64,000 nucleotides of DNA, taken from NCBI RefSeq assembly GCF_001293685.1, contig NZ_BCAG01000003.1, positions 62,001 through 126,000 on the forward strand, written 5' to 3'. Positions 35,781-43,523 of the stretch are shown here, in pieces (the first letter of the stretch is position 1; every line of letters begins with the position of its first letter). The position numbers and the translations under genes are program-made. This stretch comes from Desulfatitalea tepidiphila (GTDB lineage: Bacteria; Desulfobacterota; Desulfobacteria; Desulfobacterales; Desulfosarcinaceae). The notes beneath the pieces are model-generated. The model was given only the letters and a program-made list of their open reading frames with translations. It made no database searches and was not told the DNA's origin.

Positions 35781-36887
35781 TCAGCTGTTTCCCCTTTTTT
35801 TATCCGTGTGTGAATCCGTGTGTGAAAAAGTTTTGAATCCATCATCCAGGATGTCCATTGCATGACGTTCGCCCTCGCCAACGGAGTGTAAATAGATCTC
35901 GGTTGTTGCACGATTTTCGTGGCCAAGAATGCGCTGAATCGATCCGATCGGGACTTTGGCAGAGTCAAGCATCGAAGCGCCATAATGACGTAATGCATGG
36001 TAACGGAAATACTTCACGTCCGCTTTTTCGCAGAGCGTATTCATGATTTTCTTCCGCTCCGCATACGGCCCTTCTATCCAACAGTCATTTTTCCGACTCC
36101 AGTAGCGATGCCAAAAGACCCAAGGTTTTTCCGCATCCCGATTTTCAAACCGCCTGACCAGCACTTCAAAAAGCTTGCCGGTCATCGGAACGCTTCGGGG
36201 TGTTAAATGCCCGCCCTTTTTCTTCCTTGTATAAAGGGTCACACAGCGGGCGTCAAAATTGACGTCTTGCCATGTCAGGCGGTTTACCTCACCCATGCGC
36301 CCCATGGTTAGAGCAATGGTCCAAAGGTAATCCTGGGTGTCCGGATCAGCTGCCAGGATGACCCTGAGCACATCTTTCTTGGGCGGGACATATTTTATCC
36401 GTTTCTCCACTGGGAAAAACTCGATACCACGGGTCGGGTTGAAATCCATCCAGTCCCTCGTCGGATGCATCGCAAAATTGAACACGGCGCGAATGTAGCG
36501 TAGCTCCTTATTTGCCGTGTATCCTGACGTCTGCCTGAATCGTTTTAGCAGGTAGTTCTGGATCATCGTCGGGGTAATTTCACGGCATTTCCGTTTTCCC
36601 CATTCCTTGACCCATCGCTTGGCCAGATAAAGATGGTCAGTGTAATGCCGTTCGGAGTTATACGCCTTCACATAATCCAGACGACTATTGACCAGATCCA
36701 AGAATGCCATGTCGATTGGCGTCTCTGGTGCCTCGATCACTGGCACCGGGTTTTTTAGCTCCTCCTTTTTCAATGTGGCCGCCTTCACGGCGTCCTGTTT
36801 CCGCTTGAACCAGCCCCTTGTGTGCCTGGTCCCGTTCAGGGTGAAGTCGTATCTCCACCCCTTTGCCTTTACCGAATAAACGCTCAT
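35781..36887 (-). CDS. int: Tyrosine recombinase (phage-type integrase)
   Basis: The 368-residue protein begins with a short arm-binding segment (W-R-Y-D-F-T-L-N-G-T-R-H-T-R-G-W-F-K) and a core-binding helical domain. The catalytic domain shows box I T-M-G-R-M-G-E-V-N-R-L-T-W, R-Y-H-A-L-R-H-Y-G-A and I-L-G-H-E-N-R-A-T-T-E-I-Y, giving the Arg-His-Arg-His-Tyr set. It reads toward the tRNA and ends 22 bases from it, the common arrangement for tRNA-targeting integrases. Its AGGAGG ribosome site lies inside the upstream HTH gene. Confidence 0.95.
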   Translation of the reverse strand: MSVYSVKAKGWRYDFTLNGTRHTRGWFKRKQDAVKAATLKKEELKNPVPVIEAPETPIDMAFLDLVNSRLDYVKAYNSERHYTDHLYLAKRWVKEWGKRKCREITPTMIQNYLLKRFRQTSGYTANKELRYIRAVFNFAMHPTRDWMDFNPTRGIEFFPVEKRIKYVPPKKDVLRVILAADPDTQDYLWTIALTMGRMGEVNRLTWQDVNFDARCVTLYTRKKKGGHLTPRSVPMTGKLFEVLVRRFENRDAEKPWVFWHRYWSRKNDCWIEGPYAERKKIMNTLCEKADVKYFRYHALRHYGASMLDSAKVPIGSIQRILGHENRATTEIYLHSVGEGERHAMDILDDGFKTFSHTDSHTDKKRGNS

Positions 36888-37050
36888 AGAGGTCCTCCTT
36901 TCTGGGGAAGAGCAGAGAACCTCCGAGTTTCCTGCCGCCCAACGCCTGCCAGTGCTTATAGACCCAACTGGGGCTTTTGCGCAGGTATAGGGCGACCTCC
37001 TCGGGTGTCAAAATATCGTGACCGCCGGGATTGTCAATGGAATCTGTCAT
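36685..37050 (-). CDS. Excisionase-like helix-turn-helix protein overlapping int
   Basis: From the ATG at 37048-37050 the protein is 121 residues. The first 60 contain a MerR/HTH_17-type domain: D-I-L-T-P-E-E-V-A-L-Y-L-R-K-S-P-S-W-V-Y-K-H and L-G-G-R-K-L-G-G-S-L-L-F-P-R-K-E-D-L. Such small proteins act as excisionases or regulators beside integrases. The last 67 or so codons overlap the start of int in another frame and read as low-complexity charged sequence, which suggests the original stop was lost. Its position as the gene before int supports a role in excision. Confidence 0.75.
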   Translation of the reverse strand: MTDSIDNPGGHDILTPEEVALYLRKSPSWVYKHWQALGGRKLGGSLLFPRKEDLYERLFGKGKGVEIRLHPERDQAHKGLVQAETGRREGGHIEKGGAKKPGASDRGTRDANRHGILGSGQ

Positions 37051-37859
37051 GATGACCTCTGTCCTTCCCGGGTCCAGAGGTAACATCTTTTAAATTCGGT
37101 CAGTTATGACCTGTAACTAAATCGGTGATGCGGGTAATTGGGGTGGGTTGGCCGGTGCACTGTGGCGGTGGCCTTAACATGATCGGGGTTCGGGACCCTG
37201 TGTCTGATTGATGTCGCTTGGCGCTGCAACTGCGCCCTTTACTTCTTGCGCGTAATAATACTACCGCTATGATAAGCTGTCAAGCACCTGCTGGCCCTGA
37301 CGGGGCGCCCGCGCCTTAGTATACTGATGGCGCATACTGTCTAAGTTTGACGCGATCATGGACACTGTCATGAACACTGAGCTTAGCGACTATCATGTAT
37401 TGACAGCTGAAATGGAGGATTTGCCGAAAAATGAAGTCGCGTCTGAAGTTTTGCCATCGACCAAGGATGTGGGGCATACGTAGATTAGCTATTTGTCGGG
37501 AGGCCCTGAAGTGGGCAGTTGAATGTAGGACGTATGAGAGGAGATTGGCTATGCTGTTAGCTGCATTTGAAATAGAGGACATTTCTCGACGTTCGCCTTT
37601 GATGTCGTGAGGATTTGTATCGATGCTTGTCCAGGACAAGATTTTTGATGTTTATGGATATTTATCTTGCTGAAATTTTTTTTGAAATTATGAGAATAAT
37701 TGCTTAGACGACTGCCTCAGCGATCCTTGCAAAGGACGCCCCGAAGGGGGCAGTCCTTGGAAAGGATTTTTGGAAGAAGAGAGTTGATAAACTATTTTTA
37801 AATATTTACATATTTATAGAAAAAATAATTCAACAATATCAATATCTTTCAGAATAAAA
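37051..37859. other. Long non-coding region with nested hairpin
   Basis: No convincing gene is seen; a short leftward open frame at 37316-37639 has no ribosome site or recognisable product. From 37700 the DNA becomes AT-rich. At 37711-37767 two related palindromes (TCCTTGCAAAGGA and TCCTTGGAAAGGA) flank GCCCC/GGGGC, so the segment can fold into one long stem or alternative stems. Confidence 0.55.
37711..37767. repeat. Nested palindromes with alternative stems
   Basis: ATCCTT..GGACGCCCC (37723-37742) can pair with GGGGGCAGTCC..AAGGAT (37746-37767), while ACTGCC (37711-37716) can instead pair with GGCAGT (37749-37754). The mutually exclusive pairings and the site next to iterons suggest a regulatory or origin-associated structure. 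Confidence 0.5.
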
Positions 37860-37943
37860 CATACGCGTTATTTTTAAAATCATACGCGTTATTTTCAATT
37901 TTATATGCGAATTTTCATAAATCCTACGCGTTATTTTCTGTCA
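37860..37943. repeat. Four iteron-like repeats with exact 21-bp period
   Basis: Copies start at 37860, 37881, 37902 and 37923. The core is CATACGCGTTATTTT; copies 1 and 2 share it exactly, copy 3 is degenerate (TATATGCGAATTTT) and copy 4 is CCTACGCGTTATTTT. The 21-bp spacing puts the copies on the same helix face. An AT-rich stretch (37770-37860) adjoins. This is the layout of a Rep-binding plasmid origin, next to the Rep-like gene. Confidence 0.78.
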
Positions 37944-37956
37944 TGACGCTGATAAT

Positions 37957-39120
37957 TCAAGTGGTTTCAACTGCTTCCGGCGCCGGAGCTTTGCTTTTTT
38001 TGCGCTTTTTTTGGGGCGTCTCTAAGATCACCCTGTAGAGTCGTTGCTTGGCATATTTAGTCGAGCTGAAATCCTGGATCAACCCCTTTTTTTTCATCTC
38101 ATTAAATGCCAGCTTGATAATAGAATAGACCCCGCTGTTGTTGCTCCAGCTCAAATCCAGGAAGGTCTTGATCTCTTCGAACCACAAATTTATTTGAGCA
38201 GAGGCGTTTTTCCCGGCCACCTTGTTCAATATAAAACGTTTGAAAAGGAAATAGGCGTTTTTCCCCAAATCAAGCACTTCATCGGGGGGCCAGTCGGTAT
38301 CCAATACCAAAGTGTTGTGAATGATCATTTTCCCCAGCGGCGATTTAAAGTTTACCACCAAAAGATCGTCTTTCAAATCCATGGAAAAAATCTGCTCAAA
38401 ATTGTCCATCACATACACTGCGTCCACCATTTCGCCCTTATCAATCCTTATTCCCTTTTTGTTAAATTGGGGTGCCTTGGTGATGCATTTGACCTTGTAG
38501 TTCATCTTAAATTTCGTTTCGGCAATTTTTTGAGCATGCTCGAAGAATTTATCCTTATAACGTTCAAGCACGGGATAGTTTTTAAAAAGATCCAATTTGC
38601 TAAAGGAATATCGGATGTCGATGTTAAAGGCGGATTCCGTTTGGGCCATATTTTCTAAAAATTGCTGATATTTATAATTCCTATTCAAAAAATCCTGAAA
38701 ATGCTCTTCAAAGGTCGGTTTCTTATATTCGTCATCAGATTGCTTTGCATACGCATCTCTCTCGATTTTCTCGACATCTTGACCTTCTTGGATGGAAAAT
38801 GCTTTGATTGGATGTTTGCTCAGATATGCCATCACAATTGGAGTGAAAATCTTACCGCTGAACCTTTGGTTTACTTCGATAGCGTCATTTGACCGCCAGG
38901 ATTTAGGAATATTTGAGTATTTTGAATAATATCCCTTAAAAATCGTGTGTAAAATGATGTCCAGAACAATTGACTGGTGATGGTTCCACGTCCCATCGAT
39001 GGCATAGTTCGGCAGACTGTGGGGCATCTGTTTCTGTGTTGGATTGTGCATATCCACAGGCGACAGTGTGAAATTCAACTGACGATTGGTGATGATACTG
39101 CGTTTGGATTTTATTGGCAT
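37957..39120 (-). CDS. Putative replication initiator-like protein
   Basis: Started at the ATG of M-P-I-K-S-K-R (GGGGGA upstream), the protein has 387 residues. No catalytic motif is seen. A C-terminal region (A-Y-F-L-F-K-R-F-I-L-N-K-V-A-G, then G-V-Y-S-I-I-K-L-A-F-N-E-M-K-K-K-G-L-I-Q-D-F) looks like a winged helix with a basic tail (K-K-R-K-K-S-K-A), and the N-terminal half could hold another. The Rep call rests on this pattern plus the four iterons just beyond its 3' end; most iteron Rep genes lie beside their origin. It could instead be a transcription regulator. A strong inverted repeat sits upstream at 39161-39207. Confidence 0.5.
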   Translation of the reverse strand: MPIKSKRSIITNRQLNFTLSPVDMHNPTQKQMPHSLPNYAIDGTWNHHQSIVLDIILHTIFKGYYSKYSNIPKSWRSNDAIEVNQRFSGKIFTPIVMAYLSKHPIKAFSIQEGQDVEKIERDAYAKQSDDEYKKPTFEEHFQDFLNRNYKYQQFLENMAQTESAFNIDIRYSFSKLDLFKNYPVLERYKDKFFEHAQKIAETKFKMNYKVKCITKAPQFNKKGIRIDKGEMVDAVYVMDNFEQIFSMDLKDDLLVVNFKSPLGKMIIHNTLVLDTDWPPDEVLDLGKNAYFLFKRFILNKVAGKNASAQINLWFEEIKTFLDLSWSNNSGVYSIIKLAFNEMKKKGLIQDFSSTKYAKQRLYRVILETPQKKRKKSKAPAPEAVETT

Positions 39121-39160
39121 TGCTGCATCCCCCATAACGATTACATTCCCCAAGGATGCC

Positions 39161-39207
39161 AAGTCAGGATCAGGTCGTTATGGTTGGGGAAAACCTGATC
39201 CTGACTT
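39161..39207. promoter_or_regulatory. 15-bp perfect inverted repeat upstream of Rep-like gene
   Basis: AAGTCAGGATCAGGT (39161-39175) is perfectly complementary to ACCTGATCCTGACTT (39193-39207). A second, outer-overlapping pair, CCATAACG (39132-39139) with CGTTATGG (39176-39183), can form a competing stem. It lies just upstream of the leftward Rep-like gene and may be an operator or a structured leader. Confidence 0.55.
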
Positions 39208-39471
39208 GCAACCACAGTGAAATGGGCATTTTTTGAGAACCTTGCGCATGGTCCTCAAGACGGTGCGTCCCCGCCTTTTAAGTTTGTTCTCGAGTTGTAT
39301 CGGCAACTTCCGGAATTTTCATAAGGACATCAACTGATCTCGCATGTGACCCGTGCAGATACCTGCTGTGGATTTGAGTTTCCAACCGGCAAAAAATTCG
39401 GGACGACTTTAAAATTTTTCGGAACAAAATATAAATTAAATACAAATCCAATTCACAGGAGGTAGTAAACC

Positions 39472-39636
39472 ATGAGGAAAAAAATCTACACGCGCAATGT
39501 CGGAGTGATGCTCACAGAGCAATGTTATCAGCGGTTGGTCGACATCACCGACAATCTGGAAGTCACGGTTTCTGCGTATATTCGCGACTTGCTTCAAAAA
39601 GAAATCGACCAAAAGGAGGAAAACCTAAATGCATAA
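39472..39636 (+). CDS. Ribbon-helix-helix DNA-binding protein
   Basis: The 54-residue product has the MetJ/Arc pattern: a short strand (N-V-G-V-M-L-T) followed by two helices (E-Q-C-Y-Q-R-L-V-D-I-T-D and V-S-A-Y-I-R-D-L-L-Q-K-E-I). AGGAGG precedes the ATG. Its last codons overlap the start of the next gene by eight bases (ATGCATAA), so the two are translated together. Such a small RHH gene before a partner is typical of antitoxins or of autoregulators in mobile elements. Confidence 0.8.
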   Translation: MRKKIYTRNVGVMLTEQCYQRLVDITDNLEVTVSAYIRDLLQKEIDQKEENLNA

Positions 39637-40615
39637 TTTCAAGAATAAAAATGAAAGCGTTAGAGATCTAATAGACCTCATTACCGAGGCGCAACCCTTA
39701 CACGATCTGCTGGAAAAAAGCGGTATTTCAAAAATCACGGAAGTTAACCCCATAAAAAAGTACCAGCGAAAAGGCGACCGTGAAGGCATCCTATTAAAAG
39801 TTAAGAAAGATAATGACCCTGAGGCAATAAGAGTTCTTATTGATCTCAAAATTGGCGAACCATCTGTTGATCAGGTCATCGATGCCACCTTCGGGATTGG
39901 AAATGACTGTGATAGAAGGATCATATTATATGCACCTGGTACGAACACCAGCGATCTTCAAAACCCTGCAGCAGACGAGCTTGTAGTGTCTTCATTGGTA
40001 CAATGCCTTCAGCGATATCCATTAGGATTCAGTCTCTTCAAAATCGATGAAAAGACACTCACATTTGGTTTGCCAGAGTATCTTGAGCCCATCGATGTAT
40101 CTGATGATGAAAAACTACCATTTGGTCAATTGCCATCCAAAGAGCGCGTTTTAGCCCATACCTTCTGGAACGTTTATTTCAATTCGTTCAATGAAGCGTT
40201 TTATAAGCCCTGGGAAGCATTCGATGACGAGGTTATGGAGACCAGCGACTGGGGTCACACCATCTATATTGATTGCTGCTTTTTCGGAGAAATACAACTC
40301 TATTGGGATAACCAGGGGGTGCGGTATGTGATTAAACAAGAAGACGATAACCATGAATATTTGAAACGAGTCTTAGATCTTAAAATGCCTGAGCTTAAAA
40401 ACCGATACGGTGATGATTCAATGGAATTTGAAAATATGGTTGGAAGATTGCCAAAACTGCATATCAAGTATTCTGATAAACAACTTGACTGGTTGACCAC
40501 AGCATCGCCAGCTGAAAAATCAGAGTTTGCGAAGATAATTTACGATGATGCATGGGAACTTCGATGGTTTATTGAGGAGACCGCTGATCGTTTATTTGAA
40601 GATAAAGTTGCATAA
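39629..40615 (+). CDS. Hypothetical protein, partner of the RHH gene
   Basis: The 328-residue protein is acidic. An N-terminal helical stretch is followed by G-I-L-L-K-V-K-K-D and A-I-R-V-L-I-D-L-K-I-G, which loosely resembles the strands of a restriction-type nuclease fold seen in related unknown proteins, but no clear PD-(D/E)XK set is present. The C-terminal part has N-H-E-Y-L-K-R-V-L-D-L-K-M-P-E-L. I do not recognise the family. The eight-base overlap with the RHH gene is the main clue: the pair could be a toxin-antitoxin-like or regulator-effector unit. Confidence 0.6.
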   Translation: MHNFKNKNESVRDLIDLITEAQPLHDLLEKSGISKITEVNPIKKYQRKGDREGILLKVKKDNDPEAIRVLIDLKIGEPSVDQVIDATFGIGNDCDRRIILYAPGTNTSDLQNPAADELVVSSLVQCLQRYPLGFSLFKIDEKTLTFGLPEYLEPIDVSDDEKLPFGQLPSKERVLAHTFWNVYFNSFNEAFYKPWEAFDDEVMETSDWGHTIYIDCCFFGEIQLYWDNQGVRYVIKQEDDNHEYLKRVLDLKMPELKNRYGDDSMEFENMVGRLPKLHIKYSDKQLDWLTTASPAEKSEFAKIIYDDAWELRWFIEETADRLFEDKVA

Positions 40616-40672
40616 ATTTTCAAGAACGACGTCTTTTAAAGGCGTTCATATTTTTACAAGGAGGAAACGGAG

Positions 40673-40879
40673 ATGACAATTAAGTATTGTCCACACTGTA
40701 ACAAAATGGGAAAAACAAGAGTTTTATCAGATTACGAACAAGTGCCCTGGAGGGGTATTATGGTCAAGCGGCGCCGAGTGATTCATTTAATTGATGATGA
40801 AGGTTGCGGTCAGACTTGGTATACCGTGGAGTTGCCGTTTGAGATGCTGCCAGATGAAGATGAGAATGACACAGGTTGA
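40673..40879 (+). CDS. Small zinc-ribbon-like protein
   Basis: The 68-residue protein opens with Y-C-P-H-C-N-K-M-G-K-T-R-V and later has R-R-R-V-I-H-L-I-D-D-E-G-C-G-Q-T-W-Y-T-V-E-L-P. The CxxC plus a further Cys and a basic run look like a degenerate zinc ribbon of the transcription-factor type. GGAGGAAACGGAG lies upstream. It is in line with the preceding gene, 57 bases apart. Confidence 0.65.
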   Translation: MTIKYCPHCNKMGKTRVLSDYEQVPWRGIMVKRRRVIHLIDDEGCGQTWYTVELPFEMLPDEDENDTG

Positions 40880-41018
40880 ATGAAATTATGGAAATAGTGC
40901 ACCAGGAGAGCGCATAATCATATCAAAAATAGATTGTAAGGCATGCTGTTTTTTCGGTATGGAAGCGCTCCCCTTATCGCATAGAATATTATTCTGGCGA
41001 GGCTGCAAATTATCACGC

Positions 41019-41162
41019 TCAGTTCTCTTCGTTTTTCAGGGCGGCCAGCGCCACTTTGGCCTTGAATTCCGGACTGTACTGTTTCCGTTTCTTGATCATG
41101 AAAAGCTCCTTTTAGGGTGTGACCCAGAGCTTAGCACATTGTCCAGTTTTTGGGGACCACCG
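41019..41162 (-). pseudogene. Truncated IS3-family orfA with its terminal sequence
   Basis: On the reverse strand an ATG at 41097-41099 starts M-I-K-K-R-K-Q-Y-S-P-E-F-K-A-K-V-A-L-A and stops at 41019 after 26 residues. This is the typical beginning of an IS3/IS2-type OrfA helix-turn-helix transposase subunit. Upstream, GGTCCCCAAAAACTGGACA (41142-41160 reversed) is the usual IS3-group terminus. The rest of the element is gone, so this is a fossil insertion. Confidence 0.78.
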
Positions 41163-41183
41163 CAAACATCCTGGTTCCGTTCT

Positions 41184-41250
41184 GTGATCTGCAGATTTGA
41201 GGCGCCCTTCTCGGTAGACTCGATTTTTCGTTTTGAAAACGAAAAACTAT
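41184..41250 (+). repeat. Dispersed island repeat, copy 1 (partial)
   Basis: GATCTGCAGATTTGAGGCGC, CTTCTCGG and ATTTTTCGTTTTGAAAA follow in the same order as in copy 2 at 43171-43270. The upstream third of copy 2 is missing here. Confidence 0.65.
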
Positions 41251-41470
41251 TTAAATTGTGACGATTGTTTTCGGCAATCATCGAAATGAATATTTTGTGA
41301 GCGCCGAAACGTCAGTTCGTTCCCTACCTGAAAATCAATTCTATAGTATCCCGAAAAGTTGCCGATTCTAATCAAACAGACTTAAATTTCCCTATAAGTA
41401 TCAAGCATTGAGTTACTAAGTAACAAGAATTGGTGACGCTGTAAAAAATAAACACAACAGGAGAGCATAT

Positions 41471-43093
41471 ATGGATACCGACACAAGCCTGGAATTTAAG
41501 AAAAAAAACTCTGAAGATGACGATGTAAAAGATATAGTGGAGGATATCGTCAATAGTTCTCAAACCCAATCGGCAGATTCTGTGATCGATGGGGCTCCAG
41601 AAAATTCAGAAGATCCTGTTGTTAATGAGGCGTTTGAACATTTAAAAGCTATTTTTGTCCGTCATTTCCACGATGCAATGATGGAAGCCGGTCGATATAT
41701 CATCGAAAAATTCTACGGAAATGATTATCGAGTCGCGTTTGCCAAAAACAAGACCAAAGACGAACCAGCAAGCCTGAAAGCCCTCATTGACAAAATCAGG
41801 ATGGCGCCGAAAGCAACCGAAAATGGGGTTCCATCCATTGGGTGGTTTTACAATGCGGTTAACTTGGCGGCTCATGAAGAGATTTGCGCCCAGGAAGGAT
41901 TACAAACGTTTGGAATGCTTGGCCACAGCCATAAACTCCAGTTGCTTCATACTCCAAAAATCAAATCAATTCAGCCGGATGAGTTCGATGAGGCCGTTAA
42001 ATCAGCATTTGCAGAAAAAGAGCGGCTCGCCAAACATGCTTACGACAATTCTCTGTCTGTTCGGGAGTTCAAAAATTACATCAAAGAGCAGGATTCCTCA
42101 GATGGTATTGACATCACCTGCTTACCGCCAAAACCAGAATTGCGGAAAATCGAGCCAAAGGAATTGTTAAAACTCTGGAATAAGGCCAGTGCGAAATACG
42201 AAGACGGGCAACGCCAAGCGAAGGTATACAAAGAGGTGTTGGCGTCCCTTGAAATGGTTTTGAATGAAATCGGAAGCAATCCAGCCGCTGGTAAAGGTCG
42301 TTTTCAGGATTGGACTGAATCGAAGAATAATTTCAACATCTGTGTGGGGTGCAAAAACGATTGCGTATATTGTTACATGAAGGACATGAATGTTGGTAGG
42401 CAAAAGAAAAAACAACCTGAGGATTGGAGTAATTGGGAAATTCGCCAACAGAAGGTGGACGCTCCCCAGAACCTTAGAAATGGCCTTGTCGGTTTTCCTT
42501 CATCTCATGACATTTTTCCAGAAATTCTTGATCCCTATTTGTTTGTATTAGGGAAAATGCTCCGTGCCGGGAATGAAGTCCTGGTCGTCACCAAGCCTAA
42601 TTTAGCCTGCATCAGTACTATTTGCGCAGTCAGTCAATTTTTCAAGGACAAAATCATTTTCAGATTTACCATCGGAGCCATGAATGATGCCATTTTGAAA
42701 ATTTGGGAACCAAATGCCCCCAGTTATGAAGAACGCAAGGCATGTTTAGAATGTGCATTCAAACAAGGCTTCCGAACTTCAATTAGCATGGAACCTCCAT
42801 TAGACGTTCCAAATATCCCCAAGTTGATAGAAGATGTTAGGCCGTTTGTTAATAATGATATTTGGCTCGGGACTATGAATCATATCGATTCGATTAGGAA
42901 GTGGGCTGATGAATCGTTTTCAAAGGAAATAGAGAGAATAAAAAACGAACAGTCACCGGAAATACTTCAATCAATTTACGAAAAATATAAGGATGATGCG
43001 TTGATCAAATGGAAAACGGACGCAGTGAAAATTTTTCAGGGTAATCAAAATCAGATAGAGAAAACAAAGCGGACACAAAAAAGAGGCTCGTGA
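41471..43093 (+). CDS. Radical SAM protein with N-terminal domain shared with the downstream gene
   Basis: The 540-residue protein has an acidic N-terminus and then a roughly 130-150-residue domain (about 55-205; R-Y-I-I-E-K-F-Y-G-N-D-Y, G-W-F-Y-N-A-V-N-L-A, S-V-R-E-F-K-N-Y-I). A radical SAM core follows with the 4Fe-4S Cys triad C294-x3-C298-x2-C301 (C-K-N-D-C-V-Y-C-Y). Strand motifs G-F-P-S-S-H-D-I-F-P-E, L-V-V-T-K-P and R-F-T-I-G-A are reminiscent of spore-photoproduct-lyase-like radical SAM enzymes. The N-terminal domain recurs in the next gene, suggesting that the two bind a common target or each other. The substrate is unknown. ACAGGAGAG lies before the ATG. Confidence 0.85.
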   Translation: MDTDTSLEFKKKNSEDDDVKDIVEDIVNSSQTQSADSVIDGAPENSEDPVVNEAFEHLKAIFVRHFHDAMMEAGRYIIEKFYGNDYRVAFAKNKTKDEPASLKALIDKIRMAPKATENGVPSIGWFYNAVNLAAHEEICAQEGLQTFGMLGHSHKLQLLHTPKIKSIQPDEFDEAVKSAFAEKERLAKHAYDNSLSVREFKNYIKEQDSSDGIDITCLPPKPELRKIEPKELLKLWNKASAKYEDGQRQAKVYKEVLASLEMVLNEIGSNPAAGKGRFQDWTESKNNFNICVGCKNDCVYCYMKDMNVGRQKKKQPEDWSNWEIRQQKVDAPQNLRNGLVGFPSSHDIFPEILDPYLFVLGKMLRAGNEVLVVTKPNLACISTICAVSQFFKDKIIFRFTIGAMNDAILKIWEPNAPSYEERKACLECAFKQGFRTSISMEPPLDVPNIPKLIEDVRPFVNNDIWLGTMNHIDSIRKWADESFSKEIERIKNEQSPEILQSIYEKYKDDALIKWKTDAVKIFQGNQNQIEKTKRTQKRGS

Positions 43094-43523
43094 CCACTAT
43101 AAAAGATCAAAGTGATGACAAATAGGTTGTGGGGACGGCGGTGTTATCTTACTATCTGCCTGGCAGAAGTGCTCAGATATGAAAAGACATGCCGTTGTGG
43201 ATTGGCGATCTGCGGATTTTAGGTGCGCTTCTCGGAAGACTCAATTTTTCGTTTTGAAAAAGCAAAAACGGTTTTAAGCAGAACCCGCGAACTTTTAAAG
43301 TGTGTGTATAACACATTCACAAAAGGTTGTATTGATTCACCTCCTGATATTCCTTCCAACTAACAACACTTCTGTCACCGTTTCACCCCACATCAAGGAT
43401 TTTTGAGCATTCATGTTTAAAAAAATTGGTAATGTGCCGAGCAAAATGGGCGATAATCAAAGAGTCCATACTCTTTTTCGCGATTGGGAATCGAATAAAA
43501 CTTTCAACTTCAAAGGAGGCATA
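43094..43523. other. Intergenic region with dispersed repeat copy 2
   Basis: The region holds the longest copy of the island repeat (43171-43270). An upstream in-frame ATG at 43413 would extend the next gene by 37 residues, but the stronger ribosome site lies at the internal start, so this stretch is treated as leader. Confidence 0.55.
43171..43270 (+). repeat. Dispersed island repeat, copy 2 (longest)
   Basis: The segment GCTCAGATATGAAAAGACAT..GCCGTTGTGGAT is shared with copy 3 (49121-49183), and the segment from GATCTGCGGATTT through ATTTTTCGTTTTGAAAA is shared with copy 1. Copies lie between cargo genes and contain no coding potential. Confidence 0.7.

Larger units (their letters stand above)
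40880..41470. other. Intergenic region with IS3 fragment and repeat copy
   Basis: It contains an IS3-family 5' fragment (41019-41162, reverse strand) and the first copy of a dispersed island repeat (41184-41250). No intact gene is present. Confidence 0.6.

Noticed and set aside
37316-37639. 107-codon leftward open frame
   Set aside because: Composition looks random, no ribosome site, and it lies in a region with regulatory features.
37860-37943. Possible short CRISPR array
   Set aside because: Units are contiguous 21-bp tandem copies without unique spacers, and no cas operon is present; iterons fit better.
39132-39207. Conjugative oriT
   Set aside because: Hairpins are compatible, but there is no relaxase or mobilisation gene in the window, so it is left as a regulatory inverted repeat.
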